64,000 nt of DNA from Bacteroidales bacterium (GTDB taxonomy: Bacteria; Bacteroidota; Bacteroidia; Bacteroidales; F082), in assembly GCA_021647205.1 (NCBI GenBank), contig JAKIVD010000008.1, positions 1 to 64,000 of the forward strand, written 5' to 3'. Under the pieces are notes generated by a model. It searched no databases and was not told where the DNA came from. It saw only the letters and a list, made by a program, of their open reading frames with translations. Position numbers and translations under genes: made by a program. Positions 8,791 through 17,689 of the stretch are shown in pieces; positions within the stretch are counted from its first letter, which is position 1, and each line of letters opens with the position of its first letter.

Positions 8791-9750
8791 CTATTCATTC
8801 TGGAATAGGGTTTCAACAAATTCTTTCCGGTTGAATACCTGCAAGTCGTCCATTTGCTCACCAACGCCGATGTATTTCACCGGGATTTTAAACTGATCGG
8901 AAATACCGATGACGACGCCCCCTTTGGCTGTTCCGTCAAGTTTGGTAAGGGCGATGGCATTGACTTCGGTAGCGGCAATAAACTGACGGGCCTGTTCGAT
9001 GGCGTTCTGGCCGGTTGATGCATCAAGAATGAGCAGGATTTCGTGGGGCGCATCGGGAATCAGTTTCTGCATTACCCGTTTCACTTTCGATAATTCATTC
9101 ATCAGGTTTACCTTGTTGTGCAGACGGCCTGCGGTGTCGATAATCACGACATCGGTTTGCTGTGCAATGGCCGACTTTAGGGTGTCGAAAGCAACGGAAG
9201 CCGGATCGGCACCCATTCCCTGGCTCACGATAGGGACCCCTACCCTTTCGGACCAAATGGTCAGTTGATCCACCGCAGCGGCGCGAAAAGTATCGGCAGC
9301 ACCCAATACAACTGATTTACCAACCCGCTTAAAATTATGTGCCAGCTTTCCGATGGTCGTGGTTTTTCCCACGCCGTTCACGCCAACTACCATGATCACG
9401 TATGGTTTCTGTCCTTCGGGAAGGACGAAGTCCATTCCGTCCCCTGAGTTGTTTTCCTCCAGAAGTGCCTCAATTTCCTCCCTGAGGATGCGGTTCAATT
9501 CATCCGTTCCCAGGTATTTATCCTTTGCTACCCTTGCCTCAATCCGGTCGATAATTTTCAGGGTAGTTTTCACACCCACATCCGACATCACCAGGGCTTC
9601 TTCCAGGTTGTCAAGCACCTCGTCGTCAACTTTTGACTTACCGGCAACCGCCTTTGACAGTTTATTGAAAACACTGGTCCTCGTTTTTTCAAGTCCTTTA
9701 TCAAGGTCTTCTTTTTGTTTCTGTTTAGAAAAAATTGAGAATATTCCCAT
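8791..9750 (-). CDS. ftsY: Signal recognition particle receptor FtsY
   Basis: GTPase that docks SRP-ribosome-nascent chain complexes at the SecYEG translocon on the inner membrane. The 319-residue protein has a short charged N-terminus in place of the long acidic A domain of enterobacteria, as is normal for this phylum. The NG domain follows with GVNGVGKTTTIGKLA (G1), DTFRAAAVDQL, DTAGRLHN (G3) and TKLDGTAKGG (G4/G5). It is downstream of rpmG and DUF4295, the conserved phylum order. Confidence 0.96.
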   Translation of the reverse strand: MGIFSIFSKQKQKEDLDKGLEKTRTSVFNKLSKAVAGKSKVDDEVLDNLEEALVMSDVGVKTTLKIIDRIEARVAKDKYLGTDELNRILREEIEALLEENNSGDGMDFVLPEGQKPYVIMVVGVNGVGKTTTIGKLAHNFKRVGKSVVLGAADTFRAAAVDQLTIWSERVGVPIVSQGMGADPASVAFDTLKSAIAQQTDVVIIDTAGRLHNKVNLMNELSKVKRVMQKLIPDAPHEILLILDASTGQNAIEQARQFIAATEVNAIALTKLDGTAKGGVVIGISDQFKIPVKYIGVGEQMDDLQVFNRKEFVETLFQNE

Positions 9751-9761
9751 GGTTTAATGAT

Positions 9762-9835
9762 TCGATGGTTTGATGGTTTGATGGTTTGATGGTTTGATGG
9801 TTTGATGGTCAGATGGTCATATGGTTAAATGGTTA
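9762..9835 (+). repeat. 8-bp tandem repeat (GATGGTTT)n
   Basis: About six to nine units of GATGGTTT, clean at first and then degenerate (CAGATGGT, CATATGGT, TAAATGGT), sit directly upstream of ftsY. The following ~110 bp are low-complexity TTCCTGGCTCCTGG-type sequence with no gene. Confidence 0.9.
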
Positions 9836-9956
9836 GACTGTTTTATGGTTGCGCTGTTTAATGAGTACAACTGTTAATTAATTCCTGGCTCCTGGCTCTT
9901 TTATCTTGTATCTTTTTCTTGATTCCTGTCTCCTGTTCCATCCAATCCTCCAAACT

Positions 9957-9992
9957 AAAAAAGCTCTTCCCCGCCGTACAGGAAAAAGCTTC
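9957..9992 (-). terminator. Possible terminator after the DUF4295 gene
   Basis: On the minus strand AAGCTTTTTCC and GGGGAAGAGCTT form an imperfect stem followed by a T-run. It could separate the rpmG-DUF4295 transcript from ftsY or attenuate it. Confidence 0.45.
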
Positions 9993-10024
9993 TTCAGTAA
10001 GATCGAAAGGGAAACTTGTTAAGC

Positions 10025-10177
10025 TTACTTTTTAGCAAAAAAATCCTTTACTGCTTCCGTGGGAACAATATCCTCTTTAAAGGTGTATGCTCCGGTTTTC
10101 TGAGACCTTGTCATTTTAATAACCTTTGCAAAATCTTTTCCTGATGATTGTAAGGTTGCTACTACTTTCTTTGCCAT
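10025..10177 (-). CDS. DUF4295 family small ribosome-neighbourhood protein
   Basis: A 50-residue lysine-rich product starting MAKKVVATLQSSGKDFAK and ending DFFAKK. Proteins of this size and sequence (DUF4295) lie next to rpmG in most Bacteroidota genomes. The gene starts 8 bp after the rpmG stop codon, so the two are co-transcribed. Its basic character and context suggest a ribosome-associated role, but this is inference. Confidence 0.9.
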   Translation of the reverse strand: MAKKVVATLQSSGKDFAKVIKMTRSQKTGAYTFKEDIVPTEAVKDFFAKK

Positions 10178-10184
10178 GGTTCAA

Positions 10185-10373
10185 TTATTTAATTTCTCTG
10201 TGAACGGTCATTTTTTTTAAGATCGGATTGTACTTTTTCAACTCGATCCTGTCGGGAGTATTTTTTTTATTTTTCGTCGTGATGTATCTTGAGGTGCCGG
10301 GCATCCCGCTGTTTTTGTGCTCGGTACATTCCAATATCACCTGAATCCGTACGTCTTTGGTCTTTTTAGCCAT
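10185..10373 (-). CDS. rpmG: 50S ribosomal protein L33
   Basis: A 62-residue basic protein with the L33 pattern: [34 protein letters not shown] and a C-terminal VHREIK. The single remaining cysteine shows that it is the zinc-free (C-) form. In many relatives rpmB (L28) precedes it. Here the upstream space is only 76 bp and holds a promoter, so rpmB must be elsewhere. Confidence 0.95.
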   Translation of the reverse strand: MAKKTKDVRIQVILECTEHKNSGMPGTSRYITTKNKKNTPDRIELKKYNPILKKMTVHREIK

Positions 10374-10399
10374 TGATCAATCCTTTAAAATTTGGTCGG

Positions 10400-10432
10400 C
10401 AAAAGTACCAACTTCCCCAATAATATGCAAAT
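10400..10432 (-). promoter_or_regulatory. Promoter of the rpmG operon
   Basis: On the minus strand TTTG (10432-10429), a 21-bp spacer and TACTTTTG (10407-10400) match the Bacteroidota -33/-7 consensus. The -7 element is 26 bp before the rpmG ATG. This is among the best-spaced promoters in the window. Confidence 0.65.
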
Positions 10433-10449
10433 TTTTATTAAATAATTCC

Positions 10450-11079
10450 TTAATTGATAATCCCCTGAATATAAGGCGTTATGCCCGCGAAGAAAAACTC
10501 CACTGCAATAACCATGACAATCAGCCCCATCAGTTTCATCATTATTTTATTACCGGTATCGCCCAAAAAGCGGGTAATGCCCACGGCACTGAACAGGACA
10601 AGGAGCAGGGTAACGGATACCATAAGAATGGAAACAATCACCATCATTTTGGCGCTGTAATCCGAGCTTTCGCCCATCAGCACAATGGCATTTGTAATAG
10701 CGCCCGGGCCGGCAATCATGGGAATGCCCAAAGGGGTAATTGAAATGTCGTCAACGTATTTCTCCACATCTTCAGCCTTAATTTTCATGGGGCTCAGGCG
10801 TGCATTCAGCATGTCGTAGCCCATCACAAAAAACAACACGCCCCCCACTACTTTGAGGCCGGCAACCGAAATGCCAAAGAACTGAAAAAGATAACGACCT
10901 GCGAAAGCAAATAAAATGAGAACAGCCGTTGCCGTGATTACTGCCTTGAGCGCTGTGTGCCTCCGCTCTTTCTTTGACAAATCCGAAGTCATTGAGAGAA
11001 ACACGGGCATGATGCCCATGGGATTCATCAGGGTGAGGAAGGAGGTGAAGTAAAGCAGTATGGTGGTTAACTGATCCAT
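10450..11079 (-). CDS. MarC family integral membrane protein
   Basis: The 209-residue product has six predicted transmembrane segments and the MarC/UPF0056 hallmarks NPMGIMPVF near the N-terminus and GIPMIAGPGAITNAIVL in the middle. The family is widespread; despite its name no transport or resistance role is established. I start at MDQLTTILLYF; the open frame continues upstream to 11142 but includes a palindromic repeat and part of ftcD. It lies 37 bp after ftcD with the palindrome between them, so co-transcription is possible. Confidence 0.88.
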   Translation of the reverse strand: MDQLTTILLYFTSFLTLMNPMGIMPVFLSMTSDLSKKERRHTALKAVITATAVLILFAFAGRYLFQFFGISVAGLKVVGGVLFFVMGYDMLNARLSPMKIKAEDVEKYVDDISITPLGIPMIAGPGAITNAIVLMGESSDYSAKMMVIVSILMVSVTLLLVLFSAVGITRFLGDTGNKIMMKLMGLIVMVIAVEFFFAGITPYIQGIIN

Positions 11080-11096
11080 TGGTTGCTTCGCTATTG

Positions 11097-11116
11097 AGAC
11101 GCAATGCATTGCGTCT
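11097..11116. repeat. 20-bp perfect palindrome (AGACGC...GCGTCT)
   Basis: AGACGCAATGCATTGCGTCT is its own reverse complement and is flanked by G on the left and TTAC on the right. A sister element, AGACGCGGTGCACCGCGTCT, lies at 18506-18525 with compensating base changes. Both sit next to gene ends, as small REP-like palindromes do. Confidence 0.8.
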
Positions 11117-12814
11117 TTACAGTTCATTGATCTTTTGTTCAACCGTTTCCATAATCATATCGCGGCAGGCTTTTGCTTTTTGGGCGATTTCTTCCCCACG
11201 GCTTATCAGGTCATTGGTGAAAGCTTTGTCGGCAATGCCGGAAGCGTTGATTTTCACGTTCAGGAAAGCGCCTTCGACGGCTGTCAGCGCACACATAGCA
11301 CCCACACCGGCATCGGACACCGAATTGGGGTTGCCGTTTTCGGCCATGGCACGCATCACCTCTATGGAACGGTAAGCCGTGTCCATTACTTGAAAAGGTA
11401 TTTCCATGGCGTATTTTGAGGCGCTTTCGATGGCCTGTTTACGGGCTGTTTTTTCTTCGTCCGTCTTTTTAGGCAAAGCAAAGGCATCCATAATTTTATT
11501 AAAGGCATTCGTATCTTCATCTACCAGCCGCAACAATTCATCCTTGTATTTTTGACCTTTTGCCGCCCAATCGGAAAACTCCTCCCAACGCTCGTCCCAG
11601 CCCCGCTTGTGCGCCGAAAGGTTGGCCACCATCGTTCCCAGCGAAACACCGAGCACGCCGGCGTAAGCCGCGATGGAACCACCACCCGGTGCAGGGGACT
11701 CCGAAGCCGTTTCGTTGGCAAAACCGGTGATGGTCATGTCCACCAGTTTGTTTTTCCCTTCTTTCAGCAAATATTCGATGATCCTTTCCCCGGGCTTGAA
11801 AGTTTTCAAATCGTTGAGACCCATCGACTTGATGGCAATTTTGATCAATTCGTCATTGTCAACACCCACCGAACGCTGTTGTTTTCTGAGGAAATACCTT
11901 CCGGCTTCCAGCATCGCTTCCAGTGGGATGAGGCCCACGAGCTCCGAACCGGTAACACGTATTCCCCTGGCATCCGCTTTTTTGCAAACTTCGTCGAAGG
12001 CGATGTGAACGGGTGTGATGCTGATATTGGTCAGGTTCATCGAAATCTGGGCAATGCCGTATTCTTCAATAAACCAGCCGATTCCTTTCACTGCTTTAAG
12101 CGAGCCGGGGATCATGACGGGTTTGCCGTTTTCGTCTTTCACTATTTTTCCTGTGATGGGGTTACCCTCCCGTTTTGCCCGGCCACGTTCGCGCACATCA
12201 AATGCGATGGCATTGGCACGGCGGGTAGAAGTTGTGTTCAGGTTGACGTTGAAGGCCACCAGGAAATCGCGGGCACCAACGGCCGTTACCCCGCTACCGG
12301 CTACCCTTTCGGTAAATTCATTTGGCCCGAAATCGGGTTTCCATTCTTCAGAAGTAATTCGTTCCGGAAGCGCTTCGTATTCTCCTGAACGGCAGTTGGC
12401 GAGGTTTCTGCGCACTTCGGTGAAGGCCGCATTTTCGTAACAAAAGACAGGAATACCAAGTTCTTCGCCAATGCGTTTGGCCAGCTTGCGGGCGTATTCT
12501 ACGGTTTCTTCCATGCTGATGTTTGCAACCGGCACCAACGGACAAACATCGGTTGCACCAAAGCGGGGGTGTTCTCCTTTCTGGTGGCGCATGTCAATCA
12601 CTTCGGCAGCTTTTTTTACTGCTGCAAAGGCTGCATCAATAACCTCGTCGGGCGTACCGACAAAAGTAACTACTGTCCGGTTGGTGGCGGCACCCGGGTC
12701 AATATCCAGTAATTTAACGCCTTCTGCTTTTTCTATTTCATCGGTAATCTGCCTGATTACAGCCATATCGCGGCCTTCGCTGAAATTTGGGACACATTCT
12801 ATCAGTTGTCTCAT
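11117..12814 (-). CDS. ftcD: Bifunctional formimidoyltransferase-cyclodeaminase
   Basis: Transfers the formimino group from N-formiminoglutamate to tetrahydrofolate and then cyclodeaminates it to 5,10-methenyl-THF. This is the end of one histidine degradation route. The 565-residue protein begins MRQLIECVPNFSEGRD, the formiminotransferase N-subdomain; RHQKGEHPRFGATDVCPL carries the catalytic His region. The C-terminal third (GFANETASESPAPGGGS, then helices) is the cyclodeaminase. The in-frame extension to 12871 is rejected because the promoter lies there. hutI occurs at 55.1 kb; hutH and hutU are not seen. A severed 5' copy of this gene lies at 18.0-18.4 kb. Confidence 0.95.
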   Translation of the reverse strand: MRQLIECVPNFSEGRDMAVIRQITDEIEKAEGVKLLDIDPGAATNRTVVTFVGTPDEVIDAAFAAVKKAAEVIDMRHQKGEHPRFGATDVCPLVPVANISMEETVEYARKLAKRIGEELGIPVFCYENAAFTEVRRNLANCRSGEYEALPERITSEEWKPDFGPNEFTERVAGSGVTAVGARDFLVAFNVNLNTTSTRRANAIAFDVRERGRAKREGNPITGKIVKDENGKPVMIPGSLKAVKGIGWFIEEYGIAQISMNLTNISITPVHIAFDEVCKKADARGIRVTGSELVGLIPLEAMLEAGRYFLRKQQRSVGVDNDELIKIAIKSMGLNDLKTFKPGERIIEYLLKEGKNKLVDMTITGFANETASESPAPGGGSIAAYAGVLGVSLGTMVANLSAHKRGWDERWEEFSDWAAKGQKYKDELLRLVDEDTNAFNKIMDAFALPKKTDEEKTARKQAIESASKYAMEIPFQVMDTAYRSIEVMRAMAENGNPNSVSDAGVGAMCALTAVEGAFLNVKINASGIADKAFTNDLISRGEEIAQKAKACRDMIMETVEQKINEL

Positions 12815-12845
12815 TTCTGTTCTTTTTTTGTGAAAAACGGAGGTG

Positions 12846-12853
12846 CAAAAATA
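12846..12853 (-). promoter_or_regulatory. -7 element of ftcD
   Basis: The minus strand reads TATTTTTG 32 bp before the ftcD ATG. In the truncated copy at 18403-18410 the equivalent site is CATTTTTG, so the near-invariant first T is changed. No -33 TTTG is evident. Confidence 0.5.
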
Positions 12854-13107
12854 GGAAATATTAGGCTGCACATTAGGTTGACTAAAAGTTGAACATGAAT
12901 ATTAGTCATCTTGAAACATCAAAAAACGGACTGTCGAAAAATACAGTACAAAAACAGCACAAGATAAAATTAAAGCATTTTTTTCACTAATGGGAAAAAA
13001 AAGTATTTTTGATGCACATTATTCTTTTCAGAACAATAACATTTGTTGCGATAGAACCTTGAATTCAGTATAATAAAACAAGCATTCACAAACTAATTTT
13101 AAAGAAA

Positions 13108-14115
13108 ATGAAAGGAATTAAATTATTTTTTTTGGTAATCATGATGATTGCAGGTACGGCCTTAACAGCCCAAATAGCCATCAACACCGATGGCAGCAAC
13201 CCCGATGCCAGTAGTATGCTGGACATTAAAAGTACAAGCAGCGGCTTTTTGGCGCCGCGAATGACACAGGCTCAACGCAATGCCATTGGCAGTCCGGCAA
13301 CAAGCCTTCTGATTTACCAAACTGACAACACCCCCGGTTATTACTATTACAACGGCAGCACCTGGCAGCGGATAGTCGATGGCGACGATGGCGACTGGAC
13401 CATCAGCGGAAGCAATTTATACAGTTCCGTAAGCGGCTATGTCGGTATTGGCACAAGCATTCCGGGTGCAAAGTTGGATATCAGAAACAAAGGCACCGAG
13501 GATATCTTAAATCTTTTTGATGATGCCACCGAAGTTTTTACCGTAGAAGATGGGGGATATGTGGGGATCGGCAACGATAACCCGAGTGTACCATTACATA
13601 TTTTAAGCACTTCGACCCCTCAGTTTAGGATAGATTACTCAAAAACTATCTGGGGTTATACCGGTGCCGAATTTTACATTAACGCATCAGGCGACTTATC
13701 AATAAATACACAACAAACTACGGGTTCTACTTCCGCTCGTAATATTTACTTGTCTAGCGCAGGAGGAAAAGTTGGCATCGGCACATCGTCCCCGGTTACC
13801 GATTTTGATGTTGATGGCAGTGTGGGTATGAATATTATAACCAAAACTGCTAACTATACAATTGCCGATGATGACGGTGTTTATACAATTGTGAGTGGCT
13901 CCACAATAACTATTACTTTGCCAACTGCTGCTGACAATACGGGGAGAATATTAATTATCAAACGAGGATATGAGACCGGTCTTCCGACAACTGTCGATGG
14001 GGAAGGAAGCGAAACCATTGATGGGCAACCAACTTATTCTCTTGGAGGTGCCTACAGTAGTGTAACAATCCAATGCGATGGAGAGGTGTGGTGGATTATT
14101 GGTCAGGTAAATTAG
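13108..14115 (+). CDS. Secreted repeat-containing surface protein (tail-fibre-like)
   Basis: The 335-residue product has a signal peptide (MKGIKLFFLVIMMIAGTALTAQ). It is followed by the widespread Bacteroidota N-terminal module AINTDGSNPDASSMLDIKS, then GFLAPRMTQAQRNAI and GYYYYNGSTW. The centre has repeats of the form GYVGIGTSIPGAKLDI / GYVGIGNDNPSVPLHI / GKVGIGTSSPVTDFDV, typical of trimeric fibre and collar-like proteins. The end is beta-rich with no T9SS tail. Location is probably cell surface or periplasm; partner unknown. A 290-bp gap upstream holds no gene. Confidence 0.75.
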   Translation: MKGIKLFFLVIMMIAGTALTAQIAINTDGSNPDASSMLDIKSTSSGFLAPRMTQAQRNAIGSPATSLLIYQTDNTPGYYYYNGSTWQRIVDGDDGDWTISGSNLYSSVSGYVGIGTSIPGAKLDIRNKGTEDILNLFDDATEVFTVEDGGYVGIGNDNPSVPLHILSTSTPQFRIDYSKTIWGYTGAEFYINASGDLSINTQQTTGSTSARNIYLSSAGGKVGIGTSSPVTDFDVDGSVGMNIITKTANYTIADDDGVYTIVSGSTITITLPTAADNTGRILIIKRGYETGLPTTVDGEGSETIDGQPTYSLGGAYSSVTIQCDGEVWWIIGQVN

Positions 14116-14322
14116 AATAGTTGAATTGCCCCCCCCTGCGACCAAACTTGTTGGAGCCCGCAGCCAGCCCCCTACGGTTGCATGTTTGCGCGCAGATTCC
14201 GCATGTCTTAATGAAAATTGCCACCGATGCCCTGTAAAATATAACTACAAAGAAACAATCCCCCACCCTAACAGGTGAAGGAAAATCCACATTATCCCCG
14301 CTAATTAAAACAGAGTTGTGGC

Positions 14323-14856
14323 TTGAAAAACTCTACAACCAAAGAGGTCTTTGATCCCAGCCTGTTTGTTGATATTCATACACGCCTTGGCGGGGATGAG
14401 CTTGCGCAGTTCAAGCAGTTGGTAATCGATAAATTGGAAAACATAAATCCACATATAACACGTATAAAAAGAAAAGACCAATTCCGGTAAACAGGATCAA
14501 GACGATACAGAAACCCCAAACCGGGGCACCTTAAAAACAGAAAGTATCTGAAAGAGAAATGGATAGGGGTTTATGGGAAGCCTTTGGGAGGCCCTCCAAA
14601 AACCACAATTGAAACAGCATCAAAAAGGTACCGGAAAAAGAAGATAGCCGCACAGCGAAACCACATTGATGGAAGATTCGGACAAGGCAAAAGAGCTTAC
14701 AGGCTAAACAACATAAAGGGCAGGCTGCCTTAGACTTCCAAATCGTGGGTAAATGCCATTATTTTTATAATGAACCTGACCAAACTACTTCAGCTAGCCC
14801 AAAAATACCCCGGTTTTTTTGTGCCTTCTTTGAAATGGCCTAAACTGTTGTTTTGA
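14323..14856 (+). mobile_element. IS5/IS1182-like transposase relic with internal deletion
   Basis: Two pieces of one DDE transposase are visible. The N-terminal piece (from a TTG at 14323) reads FDPSLFVDIHTRLGGDELAQ and stops at about 14490. The C-terminal piece reads KYLKEKWIGVYGKPLGGPPK, then AAQRNHIDGRFGQGKRAYRLN, TSKSWVNAIIFIMNLTKL and ends at 14856. It contains an in-frame stop after KGRLP. The catalytic middle is missing. The RNHIDGRFGQGK block with a downstream FxMNL is the conserved C-terminal region of these transposases. It is non-functional. I could not identify terminal inverted repeats. The stretch 14116-14322 contains nothing else recognisable. Confidence 0.7.
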
Positions 14857-15103
14857 AATCTTGCGGAAAGTAATTTTAAAACAGCTTCTACATGCCAAGC
14901 CCACACTTGTGATAAATTTCGCATGAAAAAAAATCAGCAGAGCCTGATTAGAAACTCTTGCAGATTTCAGGTACAGAGGAGAACGAGCAGTAACTTGCAG
15001 AATAGTACCCTTTTTTCTTGACAAACCATGTATTTTGGCTTAATTTTGTTTGTTCCTGATTTCCTAATCCAAAAACCGACATGTCATGAAAAAGTTGTTT
15101 CCC
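14630..15103 (+). repeat. Copy 1 of a ~475-bp near-identical direct repeat
   Basis: From ACCGGAAAAAGAAG to TTGTTTCCC this segment recurs at 17586-18060. I see three substitutions and one base of length difference in a T-run. It includes the transposase C-terminus, about 230 bp of non-coding sequence, a promoter and the first six codons of the T9SS cargo gene. Confidence 0.92.
15018..15048 (+). promoter_or_regulatory. Promoter of the T9SS cargo gene at 15.1 kb
   Basis: TTG at 15018-15020, a 20-bp spacer and TAATTTTG at 15041-15048 fit the phylum consensus, 38 bp before the ATG. The same promoter is duplicated at 17975-18005. Confidence 0.55.
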
Positions 15104-17296
15104 GTTTTTTTTTCTCTCCTGCTTTTCTTTTTGATCCCAAAAGCTAATCTGAACGGCCAGAATGGCGCCTGGGTAGAACAGCCCACCGGCTCCGAAACCG
15201 CAAGCAATCAATTCCTGGAAGGCGGCATGGACTGCATCGGCTATGCCAAAAAGAACTCCCGCTACATTTATTTTTTCGATGTCAACATCCATCAATGGAC
15301 AACCGTTGACCTGCAAACCGAACAGGTTTTTAAGGGAATGAAAGCCGACAGCCGGGTGATCATGGCTTATACAAATGAATTCATCATCGGTTATTCTTCC
15401 ATCACTTCCACTTACGACACCCTGCGTTATGAAGGCACGCCGCTTTATCCCAATACCAATGATCCGTTTCATCGCAGTTACGGCTGCATTGAAAAGGCGG
15501 CTTACTTTGCCACCTACACGCATTTTTATGTTTTTGATGCCGAACTCGGTATATGGCAGCAATTTCCGTATCCGGCCCACCCTTACGATGACGGCGCCAT
15601 CATCTTTCTGCGGGGTAACAATTACATCGGCATGATTATTCCCAACCACGGAGACCCCGACAATATTGTCACAAATCTGGCCTATAGTTTACCCAAACAC
15701 AATGCTTCATCCCATAGCAGTGCCGGATACCCTGACAACCCAGTAATCATGGCCGACGGTTTTGTCACCACGCTTTTTAACGACGAACACTTTGCGATTC
15801 TGACCGGTTACTGTTCGGCCACAAACAGCTTTTCGCAGATCGTTCTCAATGAACTTGAAGACGGCGATGTGCGTAAGGGCTTATGGACTTACCCGGATAA
15901 ATACAACAGGAAAACCGTAATGGCATACACCCAGCGTAAGTTAAAAGCTGATGGGTTCGTACATCAGAACTTTTATGGCTATAATACAACAAGAGGAAGT
16001 TGGGATGCAGAATATAATGCCTATTCTTACAAACCAAATGAAGAATCGGGTTATTTGGTTTTTTTACAGGGAGGATCGGTTGCAGGGGTAGCTAATCAAA
16101 ATTATGTTACCGATGAATTAAGCATGTACGCTTATTATGGTAATACCGGCGTGTTTCACAACCTGGGCCCGGGTATCGTGGGTGCTTCCGGTGCCGGGCA
16201 TTCACCACAATGTGCCAACGACATCTTACTGGCTTACGACACAACCAAAGTCTGGATTTACAACCCATACATGACAGATGCCCACATTGCAAACGGTTTC
16301 TTCGATAATTTAACCGACTTCGTCATCGGTGATCAGTTTATTGCCGTCAATATATGGGATCCCACAAAAAGGTTATCGAAAGACAAATTTCATATTTACA
16401 ATACGGAAACAAATCACGCAACAGTCATTGAACTGGAAATGCATCATAATTCAATTTACCCGTATCTCACAAAAGATTTCTTTGCTTTTATACCGCCGCT
16501 GGCCGATAAAAGAGAGGTCTGGTTTTACTCCGGTTTGCTGGATTCACTGTCGCATGTTACATTCAGCATGGGGAATCAGGCATATAATGTTGATGTGAAA
16601 GGACGGATCGGTGCTGCTTTTTCCGACAGCGGACTGGAAACTTTCCTGTATGATGCAAACACAGGAGCGCTTACTTTACTGAATACCAATTTTTCAAGTT
16701 CTGAATTAGGCGGGAATTATTTCATGTTCAAAGAAGATGAAACCATGCATGTATATAATTTCACGAAACAGGAATTTTCACAGGTTCAGGTGAACAACAT
16801 GGGAAACTTCTGGGCAGGAGATACGGTCGGTTTGGTGACTGATGCCCAAAAAAAGAATTTCTATGCCTACAACGGCTATACCAATGCCTGGGTTCCTTTG
16901 GCCGCCGAAGGATACTGGACCTACAACACCGGTGCATTCGGCAAAACCGCTGTGGTTGTCAGACAGGATCGCCTCTATGCTTTTGATCCGTTTCTTGTTT
17001 CCGGAATCGATGAGACAAACCTCGGTGATGATAATTCCTTTGAACTGATGCAAAACCGGCCGAACCCCTTCTCCGGAACTACCGAAATATCTTATGCTCT
17101 GGCAAGATCGGGACTCGTCAGTTTAAAAATATACGACCTGTTCGGAAACCAAGTGGCTTTGCTGGTGGATGAAAACAAACAGCCCGGCGAATACAAGATC
17201 AGTTACCAACCGGCCGGGCTTTCCGAAGGAGTTTATTATTATACCCTGACTTTCAACAACAGGCTGAAGACACGAAAGATGGTGCTAGTCAGGTAA
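15086..17296 (+). CDS. T9SS-sorted exoprotein of unknown function
   Basis: The 736-residue protein starts with a Sec signal peptide (MKKLFPVFFSLLLFFLIPK). A long body of repeated ~45-residue beta strand motifs follows with phrases such as YIYFFDVNIHQWTTVDLQ, TYDTLRYEG, AYFATYTHFYVFDAELGIW and FYAYNGYTNAWVPL, reminiscent of a beta-propeller of kelch or related type. The last ~80 residues (MQNRPNPFSGTTEISYAL, LKIYDLFGNQV, LSEGVYYYTL, RKMVLVR) are a clear type A sorting domain. The start codon and first six codons lie inside the duplicated segment. Substrate unknown. Confidence 0.85.
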   Translation: MKKLFPVFFSLLLFFLIPKANLNGQNGAWVEQPTGSETASNQFLEGGMDCIGYAKKNSRYIYFFDVNIHQWTTVDLQTEQVFKGMKADSRVIMAYTNEFIIGYSSITSTYDTLRYEGTPLYPNTNDPFHRSYGCIEKAAYFATYTHFYVFDAELGIWQQFPYPAHPYDDGAIIFLRGNNYIGMIIPNHGDPDNIVTNLAYSLPKHNASSHSSAGYPDNPVIMADGFVTTLFNDEHFAILTGYCSATNSFSQIVLNELEDGDVRKGLWTYPDKYNRKTVMAYTQRKLKADGFVHQNFYGYNTTRGSWDAEYNAYSYKPNEESGYLVFLQGGSVAGVANQNYVTDELSMYAYYGNTGVFHNLGPGIVGASGAGHSPQCANDILLAYDTTKVWIYNPYMTDAHIANGFFDNLTDFVIGDQFIAVNIWDPTKRLSKDKFHIYNTETNHATVIELEMHHNSIYPYLTKDFFAFIPPLADKREVWFYSGLLDSLSHVTFSMGNQAYNVDVKGRIGAAFSDSGLETFLYDANTGALTLLNTNFSSSELGGNYFMFKEDETMHVYNFTKQEFSQVQVNNMGNFWAGDTVGLVTDAQKKNFYAYNGYTNAWVPLAAEGYWTYNTGAFGKTAVVVRQDRLYAFDPFLVSGIDETNLGDDNSFELMQNRPNPFSGTTEISYALARSGLVSLKIYDLFGNQVALLVDENKQPGEYKISYQPAGLSEGVYYYTLTFNNRLKTRKMVLVR

Positions 17297-17434
17297 GCTT
17301 GTTTTGTATCGGTTCGAAAAAGAATCACCGGAAAACTCCGATCCGTTTCATATAATTGTTTCGCTCAAATAAACAGCCATCATCCGGGATTATTTATCTT
17401 TGGATGGTATAATAAATTTTCAGGAGGAAAACAG

Positions 17435-17689
17435 TTGGCTTCACATCGCAAATTATGCTTTATAATATTTGTTTTCCTGTTCTTTCAGTCCTTATCCTGT
17501 AAGGCTGAAGAAGGGGGTTCGTTACAATGGATTCCCTGTGATTCCACGCTTAACTCCGATCTGAAATTTCCTTTTCAAGAGAAAGACCGGAAAAAGAAGA
17601 TAGCCGCACAGCGAAACCACATTGATGGAAAATTCGGACAAGGCAAAAGAGTTTACAGGCTAAACAACATAAAGGGCAGGCTGCCTTAG
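17435..17689 (+). pseudogene. Chimeric ORF: lipoprotein-type 5' end fused to transposase relic
   Basis: A TTG start with a good AGGAGG site 7 bp upstream opens a frame whose first ~50 residues have a signal peptide ending in SLSC (lipobox-like). A short mature part (EEGGSLQWIPCDSTLNSDL) follows. At base 17586 the sequence switches into the duplicated transposase segment (RKKKIAAQRNHIDGKFGQGK) and stops at KGRLP. The original gene downstream of residue ~50 is lost. Whether the chimera is translated is unknown. Confidence 0.7.

Noticed and set aside
11552-12388. 278-codon plus-strand frame
   Set aside because: Antisense to ftcD with no signal, domain or ribosome site.
15375-15635. Second reading frame within the T9SS cargo gene
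   Set aside because: Same-strand frame overlap driven by composition; no start signal.
14948-15649. 233-codon minus-strand frame
   Set aside because: Antisense to the T9SS cargo gene and to the duplicated segment; no protein features.
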